NCBI RefSeq assembly: GCF_900169145.1
Contig: NZ_FXZD01000007.1
Coordinates: forward strand, 62,001 to 126,000
DNA length: 64,000 bases
Origin: Brevibacterium antiquum CNRZ 918
Lineage (GTDB): Bacteria; Actinomycetota; Actinomycetes; Actinomycetales; Brevibacteriaceae
Direction: 5' to 3'
Positions 24,529 to 33,772 of the stretch are shown piece by piece. Both the position numbers and the translations under genes were made by a program. Within the stretch, counting starts at the first letter, position 1, and each line of letters begins with the position of its first letter. The notes below the pieces were generated by a model that worked only from the letters and a program-made list of their open reading frames with translations, did not search any database and was not told the DNA's origin.

Positions 24529-25599
24529 ATGACACTTCTCTTCTCACCCATGACATTGCGCGCCGCCGAGATCGCCAACCGTATCTGGCTGGCCCCGATG
24601 TGCCAGTACTCCTGTGAGGCCGAAGACGGAATGCCCGGCACCTGGCACCTCGTCCACCTCGGGGCACGCGCCCAGGGCGGATTCGGGCTCATCCTCACCG
24701 AGGCCTCAGCGGTGTTGCCCGAAGGCCGGATCTCACCCCAGGACGCAGGCATCTGGAACGACGACCAGGCCGACGCCTGGTCGTCCATCACCGAATTCGT
24801 CCATTCGCAGGGCAGCCGGATCGGTGTCCAGCTGGCACACGCAGGCCGCAAGGCGAGCACCTATCGGCCCTTCGGGGGCAACCCCCGGGGCAGCGTGCCC
24901 GAGGCCGAGGGAGGCTGGCCCACCCTCGGCGCCAGCGCCATCGCCTACCCCGGCTACGAAACACCACAGGAGATGACGAAGGACGACATCGCCGAGGTGG
25001 TCGATGCCTTCGCCTCGGCCGCGGCCCGTGCCGTCGGTGCCGGGTTCGACGTCGTCGAACTCCACGCCGCCCACGGCTACCTGCTTCATTCGTTCCTGTC
25101 TCCGCTGTCAAACGAACGCAGCGATGAGTACGGCGGCGACCTGACCGGACGTTCGAGGCTGCTGACTGAGACCTATCAGGCCGTGCGTGCAGCAGTGGGG
25201 GAGAACGTGCCCGTTCTGGTCCGTCTCTCCGCCAGCGAATGGTGTGAAGGCGGCTTCGACATCGCCGAAGCGGTCGGGGTCTCCCGTGATCTCAGAACCC
25301 GTGGTGTCGACCTCATCGACGTCTCGTCCGGAGGCAACTTCCCGGTCAAGGTGCCCGTCGGACCCGGCTACCAGGTACCGCTGTCTGCCGCGATCCGGGC
25401 AGAAGGAGTGAGCACCGGCACCGTCGGCCTCATCACCGATCCGGAACAGGCCGAGACGATCCTGGCCTCGGAGCAGGCGGACGCAATCTTCCTGGCCCGG
25501 GCAGCGCTGCGCGAACCAGCCTGGCCGCAGCGAGCAGCCCACGATCTCGGAGTCGAACCGGGACCGTATCCACCGCAGTACACAAGAGGAGCATGGTGA
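24529..25599 (+). CDS. NADH:flavin oxidoreductase, YqjM-like old yellow enzyme
   Basis: A 356-residue FMN-dependent TIM-barrel ene-reductase. The N-terminal APMCQYSCEAEDGMPGTWHLVH, EASAVLPEGRIS, the active-site ELHAAHGYLLHSFLSPLSNERSDEYGG and RLSASEW with DVSSGG match the YqjM subgroup, including the Cys of APMCQYS. It reduces activated C=C bonds with NAD(P)H. I choose ATG 24529. A longer frame from 24325 overlaps the transporter and is a shadow. The metallo-hydrolase gene begins 8 nt downstream. Confidence 0.9.
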   Translation: MTLLFSPMTLRAAEIANRIWLAPMCQYSCEAEDGMPGTWHLVHLGARAQGGFGLILTEASAVLPEGRISPQDAGIWNDDQADAWSSITEFVHSQGSRIGVQLAHAGRKASTYRPFGGNPRGSVPEAEGGWPTLGASAIAYPGYETPQEMTKDDIAEVVDAFASAAARAVGAGFDVVELHAAHGYLLHSFLSPLSNERSDEYGGDLTGRSRLLTETYQAVRAAVGENVPVLVRLSASEWCEGGFDIAEAVGVSRDLRTRGVDLIDVSSGGNFPVKVPVGPGYQVPLSAAIRAEGVSTGTVGLITDPEQAETILASEQADAIFLARAALREPAWPQRAAHDLGVEPGPYPPQYTRGAW

Positions 25600-25606
25600 A
25601 CCGACA

Positions 25607-26263
25607 ATGACGAACACTATCGAGACCGAACACGTCGTCATCCGCAGCATCGCGGTGTCCGACATGGCTAACAACGTCTACCTCATCACCGCCAAGGAGT
25701 CGGGAACACAGGTCCTCATCGACGCCGCAGACGATGTTGACGCAATCAAGGAACTCATCGCCTCCGCTGCTGAAGACACCTCGGCGGACCCAGTCCTGCA
25801 GGCGATCATCACGACACACCAGCACTGGGATCACATTCGAGCGCTGCCGGCCACCTCGGCGGCATTCCCCGACGCGATGACGATCGCAGGCAGCGACGAT
25901 GCGGAGGCAATCACAGCGGCCGAGGGCGTGGAGATCGCACGAGCGGTCGATCATCTCGACGTCGGAGACTTCGGCGGGTTCGTCCTTCAGGCGATCGGAC
26001 TGCGCGGGCATACTCCGGGGTCGATCGCGCTGCTGCTGCGCGATGGGGCAGAGACCATCCTGTTCTCCGGCGATTCGCTGTTCCCGGGCGGGCCCGGGAA
26101 GACATGGAGCAGGGAGGATTTCGTCTCACTCCTGGACGACCTTGAGGACAGGGTTTTCGCACAGCTGCCCGACGAGACTCGGGTGCTGCCCGGACACGGT
26201 GATTCCACTACTCTGGGCGAGGAGTGGCCGAAGCTGGAGGACTGGCGCGAACGCGGCTGGTGA
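25607..26263 (+). CDS. Metallo-beta-lactamase fold hydrolase
   Basis: A 218-residue MBL-fold hydrolase of the glyoxalase II-like subgroup. The metal motif THQHWDH (about 70-76) and later ligands GHTPGS (about 134), FSGDSLF (about 153) and LPGHGDST (about 194) are all present. It probably hydrolyses a thioester or similar bond; the substrate is unknown. It follows the OYE gene closely and is likely co-transcribed. It converges with the PH-domain gene across 34 nt with no obvious terminator. Confidence 0.85.
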   Translation: MTNTIETEHVVIRSIAVSDMANNVYLITAKESGTQVLIDAADDVDAIKELIASAAEDTSADPVLQAIITTHQHWDHIRALPATSAAFPDAMTIAGSDDAEAITAAEGVEIARAVDHLDVGDFGGFVLQAIGLRGHTPGSIALLLRDGAETILFSGDSLFPGGPGKTWSREDFVSLLDDLEDRVFAQLPDETRVLPGHGDSTTLGEEWPKLEDWRERGW

Positions 26264-26297
26264 TCAGTCGCGACGACTCATCAGGGTGGTCGAACGA

Positions 26298-26888
26298 TCA
26301 GCTGGGTAGGGCGGCGAATCCGAAACCAGCCCAGACGACGGCAACCACGAGTGCGGCGATGATGCCGAGGTTCCACGACGTGGTGATGGTGCGTTCGCCT
26401 CGCGGGTTCGACAGCTGCGCATCGCTGAGTCCGGAATGATGGTCGAGCACGGTATCGACGGCGGGATTGGGATTGTCCATCAGCCTGCGGACGCCGTGCT
26501 CGTCCCTCTCCATCTTCTTGCCCCTGCCTGCCAGGGGCCACGAAGAGAAGACCTTCTCATGGGTACGGACCCCGAGTCCGAAGTGGATGTCGAACCCATC
26601 GACGTGGTTCCAGGGGATGCGGACCGACTGCAGCGGATTGATCAGCGCAAGCTCCCGGTGGCCCAGCTCGACGCGAGGAAACCGATAGAGCGCATAGACA
26701 ACCGTGACGACGGCGATCGGGATACCGGCCACGGCGAGGCCCCTGAGCGTGAAGTCACCGATGGCGATCGACCCGACCCCCACTGCACAGAGCGCGGCGA
26801 TGACGAAGAAGAGCACCGTCGAGCTCGTTGTGCGCACAACTCTCGGCTGATTGTTCCCTGCATTGCGATCTATCTCACTGTTAACCAC
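26298..26888 (-). CDS. Membrane protein with bacterial PH domain
   Basis: A 196-residue protein. Two N-terminal transmembrane helices (about 23-65) are followed by a bacterial PH-like domain (about 66-130: FPRVELGHRELALINPLQSVRIPWNHVDGFDIHFGLGVRT), then a hydrophilic stretch and one C-terminal transmembrane helix (about 172-192). Function is unknown; such proteins occur widely in Actinobacteria. It starts at GTG 26888, 6 nt after TAGGAT (26895-26900, minus strand), suggesting a leaderless GTG transcript. Confidence 0.8.
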   Translation of the reverse strand: MVNSEIDRNAGNNQPRVVRTTSSTVLFFVIAALCAVGVGSIAIGDFTLRGLAVAGIPIAVVTVVYALYRFPRVELGHRELALINPLQSVRIPWNHVDGFDIHFGLGVRTHEKVFSSWPLAGRGKKMERDEHGVRRLMDNPNPAVDTVLDHHSGLSDAQLSNPRGERTITTSWNLGIIAALVVAVVWAGFGFAALPS

Positions 26889-26966
26889 CTCAACATCCTA
26901 TCCACTGAGACTGCAGGTTGTGTGCATGTTCCCTTGATCTCGAAACGGTAACGATTGTGAAATTTG

Positions 26967-26997
26967 CTCAACATGTGGACTCAGTCACAGTGTTGAG
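26967..26997. promoter_or_regulatory. Operator-like inverted repeat upstream of the peptide transporter operon
   Basis: CTCAACA (26967-26973) and TGTTGAG (26991-26997) are exact inverted copies 17 nt apart, 140 nt upstream of the substrate-binding protein gene, in a 248-nt intergenic region (26889-27136) that otherwise shows no gene. Confidence 0.35.
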
Positions 26998-27136
26998 TGA
27001 ATTAGCTTTGAGGCATTCCATGTGAAAAACATGAACGCGATCACACTCCCGACCAGGGAGTGCTCGATCGCACCGCGCCCCGGATTGTGGGCGTGGCTAC
27101 ACAGGCGAAACAGCCTCATGACAACAAGGAGAGAAC

Positions 27137-28942
27137 GTGAACAAGCGCTTCCTCGCGGCCGGAGCCTCAGTTGCCGCAGCAGCAATGGTGCTCACTGCGT
27201 GCACACCCCCCGGCGGCGGAGACGATGAGAAGTCGTCAGAGAAATCGAGTATCAACATCGGATGGAACGAATCCTTCCGATCGATGAACACCTTGACAGC
27301 CAACGGCAACGCCGTCTCGAACTCCATTCTCACCTACATGATGAATGACAATTTCAAGTATTACGATGACAAGCTCGAGCTCCAGGACGGTTCACTGGGC
27401 TCCATCGAACAGGTCTCCGAAGACCCACTGAAGGTCAAGTACACCTTCAACGACGATGCCAAGTGGTCTGACGGCACTCCCGTTTCTGCAGCTGACCTGG
27501 CGCTGACCTGGGCGGGACAGTCGGCGAACTTCAATACAGTCGAGGCGAACAACGCTGACGATGGTTCGGTCAAGAAGAACGACGAGAAGACCGTCTACTT
27601 CGATGCGGCAACCGCAGGCTCAGCTCTCATCAAGGACTTCCCGGAAATCTCTGACGACGGCAAAGAGGTGACCTTCAGCTACTCCAAGCCCTTCGCTGAC
27701 TGGGAGGCCGAGCTCGGACAGGGAGCCGACGGTGTCGGCGTCCCGGCTCATATCGTTGCCAAGAAGGCTCTCGGGATTGACGATGCTGCAAAAGGCAAGC
27801 AGGCTATCCTTGATGCGCTCAAGGACAAAGACACCGAGAAGCTGTCCAAGATCTCAAACACCTGGAACACCGGCTTCGACTTCACCTCGATGCCAGAGGA
27901 CGAGGATCTTCTCGTCCACAGTGGGCCGTACAAGATGACCGACTTCAAAGAGGGCCAGTACGTCACTCTTGAAGTCGATGACAAGTACACGGGACCGGTC
28001 AAGCCGAAGGTCGACACCGTCACAGTTCGCTACAACGGCGATCCGATGGCCATGATTCAGGCGATCGAAAACGGCGAGGTCGATATGACCCAGCCGCAGG
28101 CCACGGCCGATGTTCTCTCGGCAGCTGAGGACCTTGACGGCGTCACCGTTGATGCGGCCGACGGCGCGACCTATGAGCACGTCGACTTCACCTTCGACAA
28201 CAAAGGTCCCTTCGACCCTGAAGGCAACGGTGGCGACGAGGAGAAAGCGAAGAAGGTTCGCCAGGCCTTCCTCCAGACCGTTCCTCGTGAGGACATCGTC
28301 GACAAGATCATCAAGCCGCTGAACCCAGATGCTGTGACCCGCGATTCTTTCTCACAGATTCCCGGTTCGCCGATGTACGACGCAATCACCTCGAAGAACG
28401 GTGTCGAAGAGGCCACGGAGGTCGATCCTGAGGCTGCGAAGAAACTCCTCAAAGAGGCGGGCGTCGAAAGCCCGGCCGTCCGCATCATGTACGACAACAC
28501 GAACTCGCGCCGTCAGCAGGAGTTCCAGCTCATCAAGGAATCGGCTGAGAAGGCCGGCTTCAAGGTCGAGGACGTCGGAGATGTCAAGTGGGGCACCCGC
28601 CTCGGCGATGGCACCTACGATGTCTCACTGTTCGGCTGGCAGTCCGAAAGCACCGGAGTGACTGAGAACGATGCGAACTTCCGCACCGGGGCTCAGAACA
28701 ACTACGGCGGCTACTCGAACAAGAAGACGGACAAGATTCTAGACAAACTGCTCGTCTCGAAGGAAGACGAGCAGGAGGAGCTGCTCACAGACCTCGAGAG
28801 CCAGCTGACTGAGGACGCCTTCGGTGCTCCGATCTTCCAGTTCCCCGAGCTGACGATCTACCGTGACAAGGTCAAGAACGTCAAGTCCACGGCTGTGTCA
28901 CCGACCATGTTCTGGAACTACTGGGAGTGGGAGACCAACTGA
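27137..28942 (+). CDS. ABC transporter substrate-binding lipoprotein (peptide/nickel family 5)
   Basis: A 601-residue solute-binding protein. A signal peptide ends at lipobox LTAC with Cys22 as the lipid anchor, then an acidic linker, then the SBP family 5 fold (KVKYTFNDDAKWSDGTPVSAADLALTW, GPYKMTDFKEGQYVTLEVDDKY, VRQAFLQTVPREDIVDKI, FGWQSESTGV). It captures an oligopeptide-like ligand outside the membrane and delivers it to the permeases encoded next. ATG 27137 follows AAGGAGAG. A strong hairpin separates it from the permease genes, which would give more binding protein than membrane components. Confidence 0.92.
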   Translation: MNKRFLAAGASVAAAAMVLTACTPPGGGDDEKSSEKSSINIGWNESFRSMNTLTANGNAVSNSILTYMMNDNFKYYDDKLELQDGSLGSIEQVSEDPLKVKYTFNDDAKWSDGTPVSAADLALTWAGQSANFNTVEANNADDGSVKKNDEKTVYFDAATAGSALIKDFPEISDDGKEVTFSYSKPFADWEAELGQGADGVGVPAHIVAKKALGIDDAAKGKQAILDALKDKDTEKLSKISNTWNTGFDFTSMPEDEDLLVHSGPYKMTDFKEGQYVTLEVDDKYTGPVKPKVDTVTVRYNGDPMAMIQAIENGEVDMTQPQATADVLSAAEDLDGVTVDAADGATYEHVDFTFDNKGPFDPEGNGGDEEKAKKVRQAFLQTVPREDIVDKIIKPLNPDAVTRDSFSQIPGSPMYDAITSKNGVEEATEVDPEAAKKLLKEAGVESPAVRIMYDNTNSRRQQEFQLIKESAEKAGFKVEDVGDVKWGTRLGDGTYDVSLFGWQSESTGVTENDANFRTGAQNNYGGYSNKKTDKILDKLLVSKEDEQEELLTDLESQLTEDAFGAPIFQFPELTIYRDKVKNVKSTAVSPTMFWNYWEWETN

Positions 28943-28980
28943 TCCGCACCTGACGCGGTCGGTTCTCCTTCACCCCCCAA

Positions 28981-29021
28981 CGGCTGTGGGGATCACTGTG
29001 TGGTCCCCACAGCCGCGTTTT
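28981..29021 (+). terminator. Intercistronic hairpin/attenuator after the binding protein gene
   Basis: 28981-28992 pairs with 29004-29015 (12 bp, 11-nt loop), followed by CGTTTT. It lies within the transporter operon, 39 nt after the binding-protein stop and 24 nt before the permease ATG, so it probably terminates part of the transcription or stabilises the upstream mRNA. Confidence 0.75.
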
Positions 29022-29044
29022 CGGAAGACTGAAACGGACACTCC

Positions 29045-30589
29045 ATGACAAGATTCATTCTCAGACGACTCCTCTCGACAGTACTCGTGCTGTTGGTCGT
29101 GACCTTCGTCCTCTACCTCCTGCTCAACGTCGCCCTCGACTTCTTCTGGGATCTGCGCTCGAGCACCTCGCCCAATATCGCGGCACTCTACGAATCTCGC
29201 CGCAAGCTCCTCGACCTCGACACCCCCGCGATCGTGCGCTACTTCAAGTGGCTGGCTGGCGTGGGCGGCTGCGTGGTCGGGCAATGTGACTTCGGCGTCG
29301 CGTGGAAGTCCGGCCAAGAGGTCACCTCGCAGCTGCAGGGAGCGATCGTCAACACGGTCAAGCTCATCACCGCCTCGACAATTGTGGCGATCATCCTCGG
29401 CATCGCCGTCGGCATGGTCTCGGCGATTCGCCAGTACTCCGGCTTCGACTACTTCATCACCTTCGTTTCATTCCTGCTCTATTCGCTGCCCGTGTTCTGG
29501 GTTGCAGTTCTGCTCAAACAGTACGGCGCCATCGAGATCAACAACTTCATCAACGACCCGACGCTGAGCAGCTGGTTGCCGGTCATCATCGTGTGCATGG
29601 CCATGGGGCTGTTCTGGATGGGTGCCTTGGGCGGTGGTGGAAAACGCAGACTCATCACCTTCCTCGCCGCCACGGCAATCACCTTCGCGACGGTGTACTA
29701 CATCCTCGCCAGTGGTTGGCTGCAGCAGCCGAGCATCGGCATCATCGGTGTCATCGTTATGGGTGCAGGCGCCGCAATTGTCATGACCTTCCTGTCGACA
29801 GGACTGAAGAACAAGCGCGTGCTCTACGCCACGCTGACGATCGCTGTCATCGGAGCTTTGATCTACATGCCTCTCCGGTACCTCTTCTACTACCAGGAGA
29901 TGAATTGGCTGTGGATGTTCGGACTCCTCGTTGTGACGATCGGCGTGTCCGTCGCTGTGGGTCTTGCGTTCCGCGGACCCGATCCCTGGGACACTGCGCG
30001 GACGACCTTCTTCACCGGTGTGATCATCGCCGTCATCATCTTCGCCGACCGCGTGTTGCAGGGCTGGGCCGACTATTCGAACCTCGCCGCGATCAACAAT
30101 CGTCCGATCGCGACGATCGGTGCGTCGACACCCAATATCGACGGTGATTTCTGGATCACGAGCCTCGACACATTCACCCATCTCCTGCTCCCGTCGATCG
30201 CCCTGATCCTCATCTCCTTCGCCTCCTACACGCGCTACACGCGCGGTTCGATGCTCGAGGTCATGGGCCAGGACTACATTCGCACGGCTCGGGCCAAGGG
30301 GCTCAACGAGCGGACCGTCGTCATGCGCCACGCTCTGCGCAATGCGCTGCTGCCGTTGGCATCGATCATCCCTGTCGACATCATCACCATGATCGGTGGG
30401 GCCGTGATCACGGAGACGATCTTCGGCTGGAACGGCATGGGCAAGCTCTTCATCGATTCGATGAGGCAGTCCGAACTCGATCCGATCATGGCCTACATCC
30501 TTATCACCGGCCTGCTCGCCATCATCGCCAACCTGGTCGCGGACTTCCTCTACGCTGTCCTCGACCCCAGAATTCGAGTGAACGCATGA
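29045..30589 (+). CDS. ABC transporter permease, DppB-like, with a large internal membrane insertion
   Basis: A 514-residue inner membrane permease. The N-terminal half of a DppB-like protein (about 1-165) and the C-terminal half (about 370-514, with the EAA-type loop YIRTARAKGLNERTVVMRHALRNALLPL) are typical. About 200 residues with roughly six extra hydrophobic segments sit between them. Ordinary DppB proteins are about 310-340 residues. No frameshift is visible, so this looks like a true longer variant. The stop overlaps the next ATG by 4 nt (ATGA at 30586-30589). Confidence 0.9.
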   Translation: MTRFILRRLLSTVLVLLVVTFVLYLLLNVALDFFWDLRSSTSPNIAALYESRRKLLDLDTPAIVRYFKWLAGVGGCVVGQCDFGVAWKSGQEVTSQLQGAIVNTVKLITASTIVAIILGIAVGMVSAIRQYSGFDYFITFVSFLLYSLPVFWVAVLLKQYGAIEINNFINDPTLSSWLPVIIVCMAMGLFWMGALGGGGKRRLITFLAATAITFATVYYILASGWLQQPSIGIIGVIVMGAGAAIVMTFLSTGLKNKRVLYATLTIAVIGALIYMPLRYLFYYQEMNWLWMFGLLVVTIGVSVAVGLAFRGPDPWDTARTTFFTGVIIAVIIFADRVLQGWADYSNLAAINNRPIATIGASTPNIDGDFWITSLDTFTHLLLPSIALILISFASYTRYTRGSMLEVMGQDYIRTARAKGLNERTVVMRHALRNALLPLASIIPVDIITMIGGAVITETIFGWNGMGKLFIDSMRQSELDPIMAYILITGLLAIIANLVADFLYAVLDPRIRVNA

Positions 30590-31617
30590 GTACCGACAAC
30601 GACAATCAGACTGCTCTCGCCCTCGACGACGTCGGGGACAACGCGATCGAAGCCAAGGAAACAGAAGGTCTGTCGCAAGGCAAAATCGTCTTCCGGAAGT
30701 TCCTTCGCCACAAGGGTGCGATGATCAGCATCGGCGTCTTCGCCTTCGTCGCGCTCTTCGCGTTCAGCTCGGTGGGGTTCGGCCCGATCCCAGGATGGTG
30801 GATTTACAACCACACCGCTTCGGGAGCGATCGTCAATCCGGGAGGCGCGCCGACATGGTCGTTCTCGAACTTCTTCTCGCCTGGGGACCATCCCTTCGGA
30901 CAGGACAACATCGGTCGGGACAACTTCGCCCGAGTGATGAAGGGGACGCAGATCTCGATCATCGTCATGATCATCATCGGCCTCGTCTGCCTCGTCATCG
31001 GCACGGTCGTCGGAGCACTGGCCGGCTATTACCGAGGGTGGATCGATTCGCTGCTGATGCGGGTCACAGACGGCTTCATCATCCTGCCCGTCATCGTCAT
31101 CGGTTCCATCCTCGGAAAACTGGTCGGGGGTGCCAGCGGTCCGCTGCTCGGCCTGGCGCTCGGTGCCATCCTCTGGACCGGACTGGCACGGCTCGTCCGC
31201 GGTGACTTCATGTCCCTTCGCGAACGCGAGTTCGTCGATTCGGCGCGCGTGGCCGGAGCCAGTGACTTCCGCATCATGTTCAAGCACATGCTGCCCAACG
31301 CCATGGGCGTCATCATCGTGAACACGACTCTGGTGATGAGTCAGGCGATCGTGCTCGAAGCCGCACTGAGCTACCTCGGCTTCGGCATCAGCCCGCCAGG
31401 AATCTCCTTGGGCCAGCTCATCAGCGAATACCAGACATCCTTCGCCACACGCCCGTGGCTGTTCTGGTGGCCTGGCCTGTTCATCATCGTCATTGCACTG
31501 TGCGTGAACTTCATCGGAGACGGTTTGCGCGACGCGTTCGACCCCCGAATGAAGACCATCCCGAGCTGGAGGAAGATGAAGAAGGCCGAGCGCATGACGC
31601 AGAAAGGGGCGAAGTGA
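30586..31617 (+). CDS. ABC transporter permease, DppC-like
   Basis: A 343-residue second permease of the peptide/nickel transporter. It has a cytoplasmic N-terminus of about 45 residues, six membrane helices, DNIGRDNFARVMKGTQ and the EAA loop REFVDSARVAGASDFRIMFKHMLPNAMG, which docks on the ATPase. The C-terminal GDGLRDAFDPRMK is typical of DppC. It overlaps the neighbours on both sides by 1-4 nt (shared A at 31617 with the ATPase start), a tightly coupled operon. Confidence 0.93.
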   Translation: MSTDNDNQTALALDDVGDNAIEAKETEGLSQGKIVFRKFLRHKGAMISIGVFAFVALFAFSSVGFGPIPGWWIYNHTASGAIVNPGGAPTWSFSNFFSPGDHPFGQDNIGRDNFARVMKGTQISIIVMIIIGLVCLVIGTVVGALAGYYRGWIDSLLMRVTDGFIILPVIVIGSILGKLVGGASGPLLGLALGAILWTGLARLVRGDFMSLREREFVDSARVAGASDFRIMFKHMLPNAMGVIIVNTTLVMSQAIVLEAALSYLGFGISPPGISLGQLISEYQTSFATRPWLFWWPGLFIIVIALCVNFIGDGLRDAFDPRMKTIPSWRKMKKAERMTQKGAK

Positions 31618-33545
31618 TGACTGAAAAGACAAGCACACCCAAAACACCGATCCTCGAGGTCAAGGACCTGGGCGTCAACTTCTGGGTCAGCGACGAATGG
31701 TGGATGGCTGCTGAGGAGCTCAACTACACGGTCAACGCGGGTGAAGTCCTCGCAATCGTGGGCGAGTCCGGCTCGGGCAAATCGCAGTCGAGCATGTCGT
31801 TGCTGGGCCTGCTGCCCAGCAACGGCCGGGCCACAGGCTCCGCCAAGATGGGCGGTACCGAACTCATCGGTATGTCGCAGGATAAGATGCAGCAGATCCG
31901 AGGAAACGAGATCTCCGTCATCTTCCAGGAACCCATGACGGCGCTCAACCCGGTCTACACGGCAGGTTTTCAGATTGTGGAGACTCTGCGCGTGCACCTG
32001 GACGTTGGTCCCACCGAGGCCAAAGAGCGGGCTCTGGAACTCATGCGTCTCGTCGAGATCCCGGATCCGGAGGAGCGGTTCCATTCGTTCCCCCACCAGC
32101 TCTCGGGCGGACAGCGACAGCGCATCATGATCGCACAGGCTCTGGCCTGCCAGCCGAAGCTGCTCATCGCCGACGAGCCGACCACCGCCCTCGACGTCAC
32201 CGTCCAGGCTGAGATCCTCAAGCTCATGCGTGAACTGAAGTCGAAGCTCGACGCCGGCATCATCCTCATCACCCACGATATGGGTGTGGTCGCCGATATG
32301 GCCGACCGCATGATCGTGATGAAGGCTGGGCGCGTCGTCGAATCGGGCAATGCGGAAGAGATCTTCTACAACCCGCAGCACCCGTACACGAAGCAGCTCC
32401 TCGAGGCCGTGCCGCACTTGGGCGCAGGGACCGGGGGACAGGACTACGAGACTGAGCTCACCGAGGCTCATTCCCCTTCTTCGGACCACGACTCGGATGG
32501 TCGTCCGAATCCTCACACCGACGGAGGGCGCACGCCAGTCGGGACCAAGGCTCCCGGATCCGCCACCGTCGCCGAGGGCGGAGCGAATCGGACCGACGAC
32601 CTGGCGGTCGAGGCCAAGGAGATCGCAGAATCCGGTCAGCCCAGCTTCGACATCGGGATGGACTCTACGGAGACCTACTACCACCCCGGGTCTCAGGCCG
32701 ACTTCTCCAAGCCTTCGGCTCTGCAGCTGCGCGATGCTGCGATCGAGTATCCGGCGATCGGACGGAAGAAGGCGTTCCGCGCCGCACACCACATCAACCT
32801 GATGATCGCTCCAGGAGAGGTCGTGGGGTTGGTGGGTGAATCCGGTTCTGGCAAGACGACGATCGGTCGTGCCGCGCTGGGGCTCCTGCCCACTGTCGAA
32901 GGCGACATGGTCGTCAACGGCAAGAGCATCAAGGGCCTGAGCAATAAGGCGATGCGGCCCCTGCGCAAGGAAGTCGGGATCGTCTTTCAGGACCCGGGCT
33001 CCTCGCTCAACCCGCGCCTGCCCGTGGGTGAGTCAATCGGGGAACCCCTGTATCTCCACGAGGGGATGAAGGGGCCGGCTCTGAGCAAGAGCGTCGAAGA
33101 GCTGCTGACCGCAGTCGAGCTGCCCACATCGATGCGTAACCGCTATCCGCACGAACTCTCGGGTGGTCAGCGACAGAGGATCGGCATCGCCAGGGCGCTG
33201 ACCCTGCGGCCGAAACTGCTCATCGCCGATGAGCCGACCTCGGCACTGGACGTCTCAGTCCAGGCGAAGGTCCTCGATCTGTTCGAAGGTCTGCAGCAGG
33301 AGTATGGGTTCGCGTGCCTGTTCATCAGCCACGACCTGGCTGTCATCGAACGCATCGCCTCCCGCATCGCCGTGATGCGCCACGGCTACCTGGTGGAGAT
33401 CGGGGAGAGCTCGCAGGTCGTCACCAGCCCGGTTCATCCCTACACCCGGCGGCTGCTGTCGGCGGTCCCGGTCCCGGACCCACGGGAGCAGCGCAAGCGT
33501 CGTGAAGCCAGGGACGCCGTCCTCGAGGCCACAGCCAACGCCTGA
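31617..33545 (+). CDS. Fused double ATPase of a peptide ABC transporter (DppD-DppF type)
   Basis: A 642-residue protein holding two ABC ATPase domains. The first is about 10-270 (P-loop GESGSGKS with Lys55, signature LSGGQRQRIM, Walker B LLIADEPTTALD). The second is about 365-620 (P-loop GESGSGKTT with Lys413, signature LSGGQRQRIG, LLIADEPTSALD). An acidic, low-complexity linker of about 90 residues joins them. Each half ends in the family's HPYT-LL-AVP motif. Most peptide transporters use two separate ATPases; the fusion is common in actinobacteria. It energises uptake through the two permeases. Confidence 0.93.
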   Translation: MTEKTSTPKTPILEVKDLGVNFWVSDEWWMAAEELNYTVNAGEVLAIVGESGSGKSQSSMSLLGLLPSNGRATGSAKMGGTELIGMSQDKMQQIRGNEISVIFQEPMTALNPVYTAGFQIVETLRVHLDVGPTEAKERALELMRLVEIPDPEERFHSFPHQLSGGQRQRIMIAQALACQPKLLIADEPTTALDVTVQAEILKLMRELKSKLDAGIILITHDMGVVADMADRMIVMKAGRVVESGNAEEIFYNPQHPYTKQLLEAVPHLGAGTGGQDYETELTEAHSPSSDHDSDGRPNPHTDGGRTPVGTKAPGSATVAEGGANRTDDLAVEAKEIAESGQPSFDIGMDSTETYYHPGSQADFSKPSALQLRDAAIEYPAIGRKKAFRAAHHINLMIAPGEVVGLVGESGSGKTTIGRAALGLLPTVEGDMVVNGKSIKGLSNKAMRPLRKEVGIVFQDPGSSLNPRLPVGESIGEPLYLHEGMKGPALSKSVEELLTAVELPTSMRNRYPHELSGGQRQRIGIARALTLRPKLLIADEPTSALDVSVQAKVLDLFEGLQQEYGFACLFISHDLAVIERIASRIAVMRHGYLVEIGESSQVVTSPVHPYTRRLLSAVPVPDPREQRKRREARDAVLEATANA

Positions 33546-33573
33546 TTTCGGGTCAGGGCAGCGCCCGGTACGG

Positions 33574-33649
33574 GCATTCGGTGGTCGCAGTGGAGGAGTC
33601 AGATTCGCTTCCGAGCGGATTCTCACTCGACGCTGCGACCACCGAATGC
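33574..33649. repeat. 76-bp near-perfect palindrome after the transporter operon
   Basis: 33574-33590 is the exact inverted copy of 33633-33649 (17 bp). The 42-nt interior also pairs with few mismatches down to a TCCG apex, so the RNA would form one long hairpin. It starts 28 nt after the ATPase stop. No T-run follows, so it is an atypical terminator or a mobile palindromic repeat. Confidence 0.7.
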
Positions 33650-33716
33650 ATTCACGTTCGCATTCCTCTTCCACGGTTTTGACTACCACCGGTCATTTCC
33701 GGTTGGCGGGTGGCCG

Positions 33717-33722
33717 TATAAT
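33717..33722 (+). promoter_or_regulatory. -10 element of typA
   Basis: A perfect TATAAT at 33717-33722, 50 nt upstream of the typA ATG. No good -35 is found at 16-18 nt spacing. Confidence 0.5.
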
Positions 33723-33772
33723 GGTCTGTTGGGTCCGCACCGGACCAATCTCTCTAGCTCATAAGGTTCTTG

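Noticed and set aside
33679..33722. TTGACT plus TATAAT as a typA promoter pair
   Set aside because: The spacing is 32 nt, far too long for one sigma-70 promoter; only the -10 was kept.
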